From Streptomyces profundus (GTDB lineage: Bacteria > Actinomycetota > Actinomycetes > Streptomycetales > Streptomycetaceae): 64,000 nt of DNA. The DNA lies in contig NZ_CP082362.1 of the NCBI RefSeq assembly GCF_020740535.1, positions 1,860,001 to 1,924,000 of the forward strand, in the 5' to 3' direction. Positions 50,456 through 58,698 of this stretch are shown here, in pieces; position 1 is the stretch's first letter, and each line of letters starts with the position of its first letter. The notes beneath the pieces are model-generated. The model was not told where the DNA came from and did no database searches. It saw only the letters and a program-made list of their open reading frames with translations. The position numbers were made by a program, and so were the translations under genes.

Positions 50456-52174
50456 CTACCGTTTCTTGAGGAAGCGGCGCAGCCGGGTGAGGGTCCAGGT
50501 GTTGATGACCTCGTCCTTGGTGAGCCAGCCGCGCTGCGCCTGGGCGACCCCGAAGCGCACATGGCCCAGATGGGTGGGGGCGTGGGCGTCGGAGTCGATG
50601 GCGAACCGCACGCCATGGGTGCGGGCGCGCAGGATCTGCTCGTCGTTGAGGTCCAGCCGGTTGGGGTGGCTGTTGATCTCCAGCGCGGTGCCGGTCCTCG
50701 CACAGGCGGCGAAGACCGCGTCCAGGTCGATGTCGACAGCGGTGCGGCGGCCCAGCTTCCGCGTGGTGGGATGGCCGATGATGTGCACATGGGGGTTCTC
50801 GCAGGCCCTGATCAACCGCCGCGTCTGCGCGTCCCGCCCCAGCTCGAAGTGCGAGTGGATGGACGCGACACAGAGGTCGAACTCGGCCAGGACCTCCGCC
50901 GGCCAGTCCACGTCGCCCCGTTCGTCGATGTTCAGCTCTGTGCCGTGCAGCAGCCTCAGCCGGCCGTAACGCCCCGCCAACTCCCTCAGTCGGGCGCGCT
51001 GCGCCAGCGCCTTCTCCGTGGTCATCCGCTGCATCCGCAGCTTCGGGGCGTGGTCGGTGACGGCGTAGTAGTGGTAGCCGCGCGCCGAGGCGGCGGCGAC
51101 CATCTCCGTCAACGGCGCGACGCCGTCCGTCAGATCGGTATGGCTGTGCAGATCGCCCCGCAGATCCCGCTCGGTCACCAGCGTGGGCAGCTCCCGGCGT
51201 TGGGCCGCCGCGATCTCGCCCCGGTCCTCGCGGAGCGTCGGCGGAATCCAGGGCAGGCCGAGACGGCGGTAGACCTGCTCCTCGGTGCGGGCGGCCCGCT
51301 TCCGGCCGCTCTCGGCGTCGAACAGGCCGTACTCGGAGAGCTTGAGCTTCTTGCGGACCGCGATCTCGCGGATGCGGATGTTGTGAGCCTTGGAGCCGGT
51401 GAAGTAGAGCATTCCGGCGCCCCATGAGTCGGCCGACAGCACCCGCAGGTCGATTTGCAGGCCGTCCACCGTGCGCACCGTGGTCTTCTTCCGGCCCCGG
51501 GAGACCACCTCGTCCACCAACGGGAGGGCGCAGAACGCCGCCATCAGCGGCTCCGGATCGTCGGCGGCGGCCAGGATGTCGATGTCGCCGATGGTCTCCC
51601 GCATCCGCCGCACCGACCCGGCCCAGGCGCAGCGCGCACAGCCAGGCACCTCGGCGAGCCGCGCCACGGCCTCCTCCGCCACCCCCAGCGCCACGTCCAG
51701 CCGGATGCGACCGCCGGACTGGCGCAGCACCGCGACCCCGTGCTCGATGTTCTCCCGTGCCTTGGGCCCGAAGCCCTTCAGCCCGGCGACCCGGTCGTCG
51801 CGCAGCGCCGCCATCAGCTCGTCCACGGACGAGACGCCCAACTCGCGGTAGAGCGTCATCGCCTTCTTCGGCCCCAGGGTGGGGATGTCGAGCAGCGCCC
51901 GCACCCCCGGCGGGATCGAGGAGCGCGTCTCCTCGACGGCCGCCACCCGGCCCGTGCGCAGAAACTCGGCGACCTTGTCGGCGATCGACCGGCCGACGCC
52001 CGGGATCTCCCGCAGCCGCTCGGCGTCCAGCGTGGCGACATCGGCGGGGTGCCCACCGATGGCGCGCGCCGCGCGCTCGTAGGCGCGCTGCTTGAACGCG
52101 CCCTCGCCGGTGATGGAGAGCAGGTCGGCGTACTCACGGAGCAGCGCCTCGACCTCGTCGTTCGGCCGGGCCAT
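50456..52174 (-). CDS. polX: DNA polymerase/3'-5' exonuclease PolX
   Basis: A 572-aa family X DNA polymerase, acting in base excision repair and gap filling. N-terminal 8-kDa-like and HhH parts (REIPGVGRSIADKVAEFLRTG; IPTLGPKKAMTLYRELG; LKGFGPKARENIEHG). Polymerase palm with GSVRRMRETIGDIDILAA, which holds the catalytic Asp pair, and IDLRVL for the third Asp. The C-terminal PHP domain, the exonuclease, has GDLHSHTDLTDG, YYAVTDHAPKL, LHGTELNID, CVASIHSHFE, IIGHPTTR and FAIDSDAHAPTHL, so all metal ligands appear intact. The ATG at 52174 matches the family start. It is divergent from the site-2 protease gene. Confidence 0.95.
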   Translation of the reverse strand: MARPNDEVEALLREYADLLSITGEGAFKQRAYERAARAIGGHPADVATLDAERLREIPGVGRSIADKVAEFLRTGRVAAVEETRSSIPPGVRALLDIPTLGPKKAMTLYRELGVSSVDELMAALRDDRVAGLKGFGPKARENIEHGVAVLRQSGGRIRLDVALGVAEEAVARLAEVPGCARCAWAGSVRRMRETIGDIDILAAADDPEPLMAAFCALPLVDEVVSRGRKKTTVRTVDGLQIDLRVLSADSWGAGMLYFTGSKAHNIRIREIAVRKKLKLSEYGLFDAESGRKRAARTEEQVYRRLGLPWIPPTLREDRGEIAAAQRRELPTLVTERDLRGDLHSHTDLTDGVAPLTEMVAAASARGYHYYAVTDHAPKLRMQRMTTEKALAQRARLRELAGRYGRLRLLHGTELNIDERGDVDWPAEVLAEFDLCVASIHSHFELGRDAQTRRLIRACENPHVHIIGHPTTRKLGRRTAVDIDLDAVFAACARTGTALEINSHPNRLDLNDEQILRARTHGVRFAIDSDAHAPTHLGHVRFGVAQAQRGWLTKDEVINTWTLTRLRRFLKKR

Positions 52175-52329
52175 GTCCCCAGTCTAGGGAGCGCGGCCGG
52201 ATCCGGCATGGCGAGCGACTTCGCGGGTACTCGGCGTCCTGACCTGCGACGTTCCACGGTGAACGCCGCCGTTGACGCCAGAAGGAAACCTTGACTCCAG
52301 ACCGAAACCCATCGAGGCAGGTGAGCGAA

Positions 52330-53553
52330 GTGCGGGCGACCTTTACGCTGGGACGGATCGCCGGCGTCCGGATCGGGGTGCACTGGAGCGTCGCGGTGAT
52401 CTTCGCCGTGATCGCGATCGGTCTGGGCACCGGACGGCTGCCGGAGGCCTACCCGGATCGGAGTGCGCTGAGCTACACACTGCTCGCGCTGCTCGCCGGG
52501 GTGCTGTTTCTGGCCTCGCTGCTGACCCATGAGATGGCCCACGCGCTGCTCGCCCGTCGATCGGGGGTGCCCGTCCACGACATCGTGCTGTGGCTGCTCG
52601 GCGGCGCCACCCGCACCAGGACCGAAGCCCCCGACCCCAAGGCCGAGTTCAGGATCGCCGGCGCCGGCCCGGCGGCCAGCTTCGCGCTCGGCGTGCTCTT
52701 CACGGTGCTGACCTGGATCCTGGTCGCCGCCGACGCGGGCCCCGTGGTCGAGGTGTTCGCCTGGCTCGCGGTGATCAACTTCCTGTTGGCGCTCTTCAAC
52801 GGGTTCCCCGCCGCGCCACTCGACGGCGGCCGGCTGCTGCGCGCCGCGCTCTGGCGCCGCTCGGGAAACCGCCCCAGGGCCACCGCCCAGTCCAGCGCGG
52901 CCGGGCAGGCGTTCGGCTGGGTCCTGGTCGTCGCCGGACTGGTGGTCTTCCTCTTCACGGGCGCCTTCGGTGCCCTGTGGCTGGCCCTGGTGGGATGGTT
53001 TGTGGCCGGCGCGGCATCCCTGGAGGGGGAGCAGGCGCGGATGCGTCAACTGCTCGCCGGCGTCCCCGTCCGCGAGACCATGACGGCGGGGCCCGCCACC
53101 GTGCCCGCCGACGAGACCGTCGGCGCCCTGCTCTCCGAACCGTCCCACGGCCTCACCCACCCCGCGCTGCCGGTGGTCTCGTCCAGCGGCGCGCCGATCG
53201 GCCTGGTCACCCAGGACCAGCTCAACGAGGTGCCCCTGGAGAAGCACCGGGTGCTGACCGTCGCCGAGATCATGCTGCCCCTGGACCAGGTCCGCACCAC
53301 CCAGCCCGAGACGGACCTCGCCGACCTGCTGCCGCAGCTCGAACCCGGCCCCGAGCACCGGGTGCTGGTGATCGAAGCCCACGACGGACCCCACGGCGAA
53401 CAGACCGCTGGACGGGCCGGGGAACGCGAGCGCGCCGGGCGGCCGAGGCTGCTGGGGATCGTCTCCCCTTCCGACGTCAACCGCACCATCAGGCGGCTGA
53501 CCGCCGAGGCCCGCCAGCCGGCCGGCTCGGTGGGCGGCGGCCGGGTGCACTGA
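52330..53553 (+). CDS. Site-2 protease family protein (M50) with CBS domains
   Basis: A 407-aa intramembrane metalloprotease. Family N-terminus RATFTLGRIAGVRIGVHWSVAVIFAVIAIGLG; zinc motif LLTHEMAHALLARRSG (HExxH); third ligand region LFNGFPAAPLDGGRLLRAALWRR. At least five membrane helices precede the C-terminal CBS pair (about 250-400: VRETMTAGPATVPADETVGAL; VAEIMLPLDQVRTTQPETDLADL), which may bind adenosine nucleotides and gate activity. GTG 52330 gives the usual family N-terminus; GTG 52321 and TTG 52291 are alternatives. An Arg/Glu/Gly-rich insert (GEQTAGRAGERERAGRPR) splits the second CBS domain. Substrates, such as anti-sigma factors, are unknown. Confidence 0.9.
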   Translation: MRATFTLGRIAGVRIGVHWSVAVIFAVIAIGLGTGRLPEAYPDRSALSYTLLALLAGVLFLASLLTHEMAHALLARRSGVPVHDIVLWLLGGATRTRTEAPDPKAEFRIAGAGPAASFALGVLFTVLTWILVAADAGPVVEVFAWLAVINFLLALFNGFPAAPLDGGRLLRAALWRRSGNRPRATAQSSAAGQAFGWVLVVAGLVVFLFTGAFGALWLALVGWFVAGAASLEGEQARMRQLLAGVPVRETMTAGPATVPADETVGALLSEPSHGLTHPALPVVSSSGAPIGLVTQDQLNEVPLEKHRVLTVAEIMLPLDQVRTTQPETDLADLLPQLEPGPEHRVLVIEAHDGPHGEQTAGRAGERERAGRPRLLGIVSPSDVNRTIRRLTAEARQPAGSVGGGRVH

Positions 53554-53579
53554 GCGTGGCGCGGAACCCGGACGGGAAC

Positions 53580-53613
53580 GGGGCCGCCCCCCGGAACTCC
53601 AAGGGGCGGCCCC
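53580..53613. terminator. Bidirectional hairpin terminator
   Basis: An 11-bp perfect stem (GGGGCCGCCCC at 53580-53590 with 53603-53613) with a 12-base loop between the convergent site-2 protease and GH5 genes. Confidence 0.8.
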
Positions 53614-53641
53614 GCCGCACACAACTCCCGGCCGCAGGGCC

Positions 53642-54652
53642 TCAGTTGTAGATCGTCGCCTCCTCAGAGGTCTCGGCGACACCGTTCGCGCCGTGGAAGA
53701 ACCGCTCGCCCCACTCGGTCAGCTGGTTGGGGTCGAAGTTCACCGTCATGTCCAGATACTCGACACCACCGCCGTTGCCGCTCCAGGACCAGCCGAGGTA
53801 GCCGAGCCCCAGCTGCTCCGTGACGGCCATGATGGCGTCCTCGTCCGGGTCACCGTCCGAGTGGTTGTGCCCGAACTCGCCGACCAGGATGGGCAGTCCG
53901 GCGTCCACAAAGGACGTGAGGTAGTCCTCGACGGCGCTCGCCGTGTTGTACACGCCGTACATGTGGATGGAGAAGATGGTGTTCCCGGTCGGGTCCGCGT
54001 TGTACACCGACTGGGCATTGGCACGCATGGTGCCGGTCCAGTCCTGGCCCCAGTTCGGCGCGTCCACCATGATGGTGTGCTCGAAGCCGGCGTTCCGCAG
54101 CTTCCCGATGGCCGCCTGGGTGTCGGCCGTCCACGCCTCGTAACCGCTGTTGCCGAACGGCTCGTTGCCGATGTTGACGATGACGTAGTCCTCTTCGCCC
54201 GCCAACTGGTCCTGGACGCTGATCCAGTAGTCGGCGGCCTGGTCCAACGAGACCGCCGCGCCCTCCTCGCCGTAGCCGGTGGTGTCGTGCACCTCCAGCA
54301 CGCAGATCAGGCGGTTCGCCTTGCACTCCGAGACGATCTGGGACACCTGCTGCGGGGAGGTCTGCTCCCACTGGTGGCCGCTGCTCAGCACCACGCGCAC
54401 GGTGTTCCCGCCCAGCGACTTGATGTCGCCGAGCGCGCCCAACTGGCTGGTGTACCAGGCGTGCGGGTGGTTGGCCCCCCGCATCACGAAGTCGTTGCCG
54501 TTGCTCTCGACCAACCGGCCGTCCTCGATGCTCAGTCCGACGGCGCTGGCGCCCGGCTCGTCGGCGGTCGCGGGCTGCACCGCGAGCGCCGTACCCAGCG
54601 TGCCAGCGAGGCCCGCCGCGACCAGGACACCGAAAGTTCTCCTGCTTTTCAC
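53642..54652 (-). CDS. Secreted glycoside hydrolase family 5 enzyme (mannanase/cellulase)
   Basis: A 336-aa secreted GH5 enzyme, probably endo-beta-1,4-mannanase (GH5_8-like). GTG 54652 follows GAGGAGACGACC. Signal peptide: RRTFGVLVAAGLAGTLGTALAVQPATADEPG. Barrel: FVMRGANHPHAWYTSQLGAL, NTVRVVLSSGHQWEQ, ICVLEVHDTTGYGE. The acid/base Glu is in YVIVNIGNEPFGNSGY, His/Tyr in IFSIHMYGVY, the nucleophile Glu in PILVGEFGHNHSDG, and the conserved Trp in YLGWSWSGNGGG. No carbohydrate-binding module is present. The CebR-type operator 71 bp upstream suggests induction by cello- or mannooligosaccharides. Confidence 0.93.
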   Translation of the reverse strand: MKSRRTFGVLVAAGLAGTLGTALAVQPATADEPGASAVGLSIEDGRLVESNGNDFVMRGANHPHAWYTSQLGALGDIKSLGGNTVRVVLSSGHQWEQTSPQQVSQIVSECKANRLICVLEVHDTTGYGEEGAAVSLDQAADYWISVQDQLAGEEDYVIVNIGNEPFGNSGYEAWTADTQAAIGKLRNAGFEHTIMVDAPNWGQDWTGTMRANAQSVYNADPTGNTIFSIHMYGVYNTASAVEDYLTSFVDAGLPILVGEFGHNHSDGDPDEDAIMAVTEQLGLGYLGWSWSGNGGGVEYLDMTVNFDPNQLTEWGERFFHGANGVAETSEEATIYN

Positions 54653-54958
54653 GGTCGTCTCCTCAAGGGCCCGTCCCGTGGGCCCACTCGGGTGGGGGTG
54701 ACGCATGCGCGACCCAGGAATCTGGGAGCGCTCCCATGTAGTCGCCCACCCATCAGGCCACCGCCGCTCGCGACTGTCAAGGCAACGGACAGAGCGCGAG
54801 GGATTCGACAGGGGATCAAAGGTGCCTAACAGTCGGTGTGTTGCGATACCGGACACCACTTAACCGAGTAACTCGCGACTTTGCGTGCGAAGTTGCTCTC
54901 TTTACGTGACGGCCGGAGCGGGGCGGGCCGCCACGCGCGCCGGCGGCCCCGTGCCCTC
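54653..54958. other. 306-bp intergenic region with GH5 promoter
   Basis: Between the AraC gene stop and the GH5 start, both on the - strand. Contains the CebR-type operator and, further upstream, a TTGACA-like -35 element on the - strand (54775-54780) with no good -10 at normal spacing. No gene is seen. Confidence 0.6.
54723..54736. promoter_or_regulatory. CebR-type operator TGGGAGCGCTCCCA
   Basis: The perfect 14-bp palindrome that CebR, the LacI-family cellobiose repressor of Streptomyces, binds. It sits 71 bp upstream of the GH5 start, where a bound repressor would block transcription. No cebR gene is in the window. Confidence 0.85.
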
Positions 54959-55873
54959 TCACGGCCCGGGCGGATGCCTGCGGTAGTCGCCGGGCGGCAT
55001 GCCCAGGACGCGTTTGAAGGCGACGCTGAGGGCGCTCTCGGAGCCGTATCCCACGGAGTGGGCTATGGAGGCGAGCGTTCCGCTCCCCTCGCGCAGCTGT
55101 CTGGCGGCCAGCTCGACGCGCCACCTGGTGAGGTACTCCAGGGGGCCGAGACCGACCGTGGCCTTGAAGCGGGCGGCCAGCGTCGACCGGGAGACGGCGG
55201 CGGCGCCGGCCAGCTCGGCCACCGTCCAGGCGTGCGCCGGATCGCGGTGCAGCGACGTCAACGCCGTGGCGACCACGGGATCCCCGAGGCCGGCCAGCCA
55301 TCCGGTCACCGCGCGCGGCTCGCGCGCGAGGTGCAGCCGCAGCACATGGACGAGCATGACGACGGCGAGGTGCTCGGCGACCAGGGTCGCGGCCATCGGC
55401 CGGCGCGTCAGCTCCTCGTCGATCGCGGTCAGCGCCCACCGCACCGTCTCCGCGTGCCGGGTGCCGGCCGGCACATGGACGACCGGGGGCAGCCGGTCGA
55501 GCAGCAGCTCCTGGGCGCGGGTCCCGAAGGAGAAGCCGCCGCCGACGAGGAACACGTCCTCGCCCTGACCCACCCTGGCGACACCGTCCGCGGCCCCCGC
55601 GAACACGGGCCCGGCGGCGACGGGGACGGCCCCCGGATCGCCGCGGAGCGTGAAGGCGCGTGGCCGGGTGAGGAGACAGCAGTCGCCCTCGGCCAGCTCG
55701 ATCGGCCCGTCGACGCCGTCGACCTCCAGCAGGCAGGAGCCGCGCCTGACGGCGTTGAACTTGACCGCGTGGGGGGCGTCGAACCGCAGAGCCCAACGCC
55801 CGCCCGCCGACAGGCTCGCGGACAGCCGGCCGCGCGTCTCCAGCAGGGTCAGCACATCCTCAAGAGGATCCAT
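54959..55873 (-). CDS. AraC-family regulator with cupin (cupin_6) sensor domain
   Basis: A 304-aa regulator. The N-terminal cupin domain covers about 1-165: DVLTLLETRGRLSASLSAGGRWALRFDAP, HAVKFNAVRRGSCLLEVDGV, IELAEGDCCLLTRPRAFTL. The C-terminal double HTH of AraC type covers about 205-300: LHRDPAHAWTVAELAGAAAVSRSTLAARFKATVG, then LASIAHSVGYGSESALSVAFKRVLGMPPGDYRR. ATG 55873 is preferred, though only weak ribosome binding sequence precedes it and a GTG run just upstream could serve. It is divergent from the SDR gene, which is its most likely target. Confidence 0.9.
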   Translation of the reverse strand: MDPLEDVLTLLETRGRLSASLSAGGRWALRFDAPHAVKFNAVRRGSCLLEVDGVDGPIELAEGDCCLLTRPRAFTLRGDPGAVPVAAGPVFAGAADGVARVGQGEDVFLVGGGFSFGTRAQELLLDRLPPVVHVPAGTRHAETVRWALTAIDEELTRRPMAATLVAEHLAVVMLVHVLRLHLAREPRAVTGWLAGLGDPVVATALTSLHRDPAHAWTVAELAGAAAVSRSTLAARFKATVGLGPLEYLTRWRVELAARQLREGSGTLASIAHSVGYGSESALSVAFKRVLGMPPGDYRRHPPGP

Positions 55874-55983
55874 CACCACCACCAGTTCGGACAGCCTGGA
55901 CGGCTGGACAGCTTGGACGATTGCTAAAGAATCAGGGACTCTCAATCATAAGGTGTCCAGCTCACGCGTCGTAGCGTGGAGCC

Positions 55984-56973
55984 ATGGCAACGAATCCCCA
56001 GGCCGACGGGCCATCGCGAGACGACTCCGCTCCGCTGACCACTCCCTTCTCCGCCCAGGCCACCGCGCGGGAGGTGATCGACGGCGTGAACCTCAGCGGC
56101 CGACGCGCGGTGGTCACGGGCGGCGCCTCCGGCCTGGGCGCCGAGACCGTCCGGGCGCTGGCGGGCGCGGGGGCGCAGGTCACCATCGCCACGCGGCGCC
56201 CGGGGTCCGCGCAGCCGCTGATCCAGGAGCTGGCCGCCGTCGACGGCGCGGGCCCGGTGCACGCCGAACCCCTCGATCTGTCCGATCTGACGTCGGTCGA
56301 CGCCTTCACCCGGGCCTGGCACGGACGGCTCGACATCCTCGTCGCCAACGCGGGGATCATGGCCCTGCCCACCCGCACCCTCACGGCCGGCGGCTGGGAG
56401 ACGCAGCTGGCCACCAACTACCTGGGCCACTTCGCGCTGGCCGTCGGCCTGCACGGGGCCCTGCGGGAGGCCGGCTCCGCCCGCGTCGTGGTGGTCAGCT
56501 CCGGCGCCCACCGGGGCGACCCGTTCGACTTCGCGGACCCGCACTTCGAGGATCGGCCGTACGACCCGTGGGCGGCCTACGGCCAGTCCAAGTCCGCCGA
56601 CATCCTCTTCGCCGTGGGCGCCCGCCGCTGGGCGGCCGACGGGATCACGGCCAACGCGCTCAACCCCGGCTATATCCTCACCGGCCTGCAACGGCACGTC
56701 GACGACGACACGATGCGGGCGTTCGGCGTGATGGACGGCGAGGGCAGGGTACGGCCGCTGTCGTACTACAAGACCCCCGAGCAGGGGGCCGCCACCTCCG
56801 TGCTGCTGGCCGCCTCGCCACTGCTGGCTGGCGTCACCGGCCGCTACTTCGAGGACAACCAGCAAGCGCCGACCGTCCGAGGCGACGAGGACACCCCCAC
56901 CGGCGTCGCCGCCCACGCACTCGACCCGGCGGCGGCCGACCAACTCTGGGACTACGGCCTCTCAGCGCTGTGA
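55984..56973 (+). CDS. Short-chain dehydrogenase/reductase
   Basis: A 329-aa SDR enzyme. The cofactor motif is VVTGGASGLGAETVRALAGAG near residue 38, with TIATRRPGSAQP suggesting NADP. Active-site segments: ILVANAGIMALP, VVVVSSGAHRG (Ser) and AAYGQSKSADILFAVG (Tyr-x3-Lys). It resembles the retinol-dehydrogenase-like or WW-oxidoreductase-like SDR group of actinomycetes. ATG 55984 has GGAG only three bases away. The divergent AraC-type regulator is typical for this gene pair. The 3' end (DPAAADQLWDYGLSAL) occurs in altered copies within the repeat region that follows. Confidence 0.93.
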   Translation: MATNPQADGPSRDDSAPLTTPFSAQATAREVIDGVNLSGRRAVVTGGASGLGAETVRALAGAGAQVTIATRRPGSAQPLIQELAAVDGAGPVHAEPLDLSDLTSVDAFTRAWHGRLDILVANAGIMALPTRTLTAGGWETQLATNYLGHFALAVGLHGALREAGSARVVVVSSGAHRGDPFDFADPHFEDRPYDPWAAYGQSKSADILFAVGARRWAADGITANALNPGYILTGLQRHVDDDTMRAFGVMDGEGRVRPLSYYKTPEQGAATSVLLAASPLLAGVTGRYFEDNQQAPTVRGDEDTPTGVAAHALDPAAADQLWDYGLSAL

Positions 56974-57430
56974 CCTTCCCGGTCCGAACGGGCGGGCGGG
57001 CGCGCGCACGCTGCGCGGGCTCGCTGCGCGGCGGCGGGGCGGTAGAGCCGGCGCGCTGCGCGGCGGCCGGGCGGGGCGGGCACGGGCACGCTGCGCGGCG
57101 GCCGGACGGGGCGGGCGCGCGGGCACGCTGCGCGGCGGCCGGGCGGGGCGGGCACGGGCACGCTGCGCGGCGGCCGGACGGGGCGGGCGCGCGGGCACGC
57201 TGCGCGGCGGCCGGACGGGGCGGGCACGGGCACGCTGCGCGGCGGCGGACAAGGCGGGCGGGCGCGGGCACGGGCACGCTGCGCGGCGGCGGGCGGGGCG
57301 GGCGCGGGCACGCTGCGTGGCAGCTGGGCGGTCGGGCTTCGCGGCGGCGGACAGGCGGGCGGTAGAGCCGGCACGCTGCGCGGCGGCGGCCGGGCGGGCG
57401 GTAAGCCGGCGCGGCGGCGGCGGGGCGGGT
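56974..57430. repeat. Tandem array of about 35-bp GC-rich units
   Basis: At least seven imperfect units of the form CACGCTGCGCGGCGGCCGGA followed by CGGGGCGGGC and variable G/C, starting within 80 bp of the SDR stop. There is no gene on either strand; the long open frames are due to base composition. Confidence 0.85.
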
Positions 57431-57710
57431 GGTGGAGCGGTGGGCGGGGTCGCCTGCATGGGGATGGGCGGTCGTTTCGGCCAGCGGGCGGGGCACGGGG
57501 CGGCTGCCGCCGGCGAGCCATGGCTCCCCCACGTGCACGCGGGTCTGCCACGCCCGATGGGACGAAGGGCCAACCCGGCCAGCGGCCGGCTGCCGCCGCC
57601 CGGCCACGCGTGGCTTCCGTACAGGCGAAGCCCGCGCCGCAGGCCGGCTGCCGCCGGTCGGCCACGCACGGACCGGTGTCGTGACACATCCACCAGACCG
57701 ACGGCCCGGG

Positions 57711-57773
57711 TTGCTCAAGACGGCCGGGGCGGCGGCCGACCAGCTCTCGGACTACGACCCGGCAGCGCCATGA
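57711..57773 (+). pseudogene. Fragment of the SDR gene 3' end, copy A
   Basis: Reads LLKTAGAAADQLSDYDPAAP and stop, matching the SDR C-terminus DPAAADQLWDYGLSAL in order and position of the stop. At the DNA level GCGGCGGCCGACCA is identical. No start or catalytic part is present. Confidence 0.7.
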
Positions 57774-58060
57774 CGCGGGCACGGGCACGCTGCGCGCCGG
57801 CCGGGCGAGCGTGGCGCGGGCGCACTGCGCGGCGGACGGGAAAGCGGTGGGCGGCGTCGCCTGCTCGGGCACGGGCGGTCGTTTCGGCCAGCGGCCGGGG
57901 CACGGGGCGGCTGCCGCCGGCGAGCCATAGCTCCCCCACGTGCACGCGGGCCTGCCGCACCCGATGGGACGAAGGGCCAACCCGGCCAGCGGCCGGCTAC
58001 CGCCGCCCGGCCACGCACGGACCGGCGTCGTGACAACATCCACCAGACCAACGGCCCGGG

Positions 58061-58123
58061 TTGCTCAAGACGGCCGGGGCAGCGGCCGACCAGCTCTCGG
58101 ACTACGACCCGGCAGCGCCATGA
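58061..58123 (+). pseudogene. Fragment of the SDR gene 3' end, copy B
   Basis: Same 63-bp fragment as copy A, 350 bp further on, with one or a few base changes (GGGGCAGCGGCC). It shows that the fragment was amplified together with the surrounding repeat unit. Confidence 0.7.
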
Positions 58124-58698
58124 CGCGGGCACGGGCACGCTGCGCGCCGGCCGGGCGAGCGTGGCGCGGGCGCACTGCGCGGCGGACGGGAAAGCGGTGG
58201 GCGGCGTCGCCTGCTCGGGCACGGGCGGTCGTTTCGGCCAGCGGCCGGGGCACGGGGCGGCTGCCGCCGGCGAGCCATAGCTCCCCCACGTGCACGCGGG
58301 TCTGCCACGCCCGATGGGACGAAGGGCCAACCCGGCCAGCAGCCGGCTACCGCCGCCCGGCCACGCGTCGCTTCCGTACAGGCGAAGCCCGCGCCGCAGG
58401 CCGGCTGCCGGCGCCCGGCCACGCGTGGACGACGAGCGGCCAACCCGGCCAACGGCCGGGCACGTGAACCGGCCACGACCGGGTCCGCGTCGTGGCACAC
58501 CCGACCAGACCGGCATCCAACCAAACGGACAGGGCCCGCGCCGCAGGCCGGCTGCCGGCGCCCGGCCACGCGTGGACGCGGCCGGGCCGCGCCCGTCGAG
58601 AGAGGCCGTCAATCCGGCCGCGGCCGGGTCCCGGTGGGGCATCCAACCAACCCCACAGACCACCGGACGGTGTCCGGCCACGGGCCGGGGGTGGCTGC

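Larger units (their letters stand above)
57430..58690. repeat. Large direct repeats, about 350-bp unit, roughly three copies
   Basis: The segment around 57708-57950 recurs almost base for base at about 58058-58300; equivalent landmarks (the TGA at 57771 and at 58121) are exactly 350 bp apart. A third, partial copy lies at about 57440-57700 (GGTCGTTTCGGCCAGCGG, then GTGCACGCGGGTCTGCCACG), and shorter pieces run to 58690. Each full unit carries a fragment like the SDR gene 3' end. No genuine gene is recognised. Confidence 0.85.
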
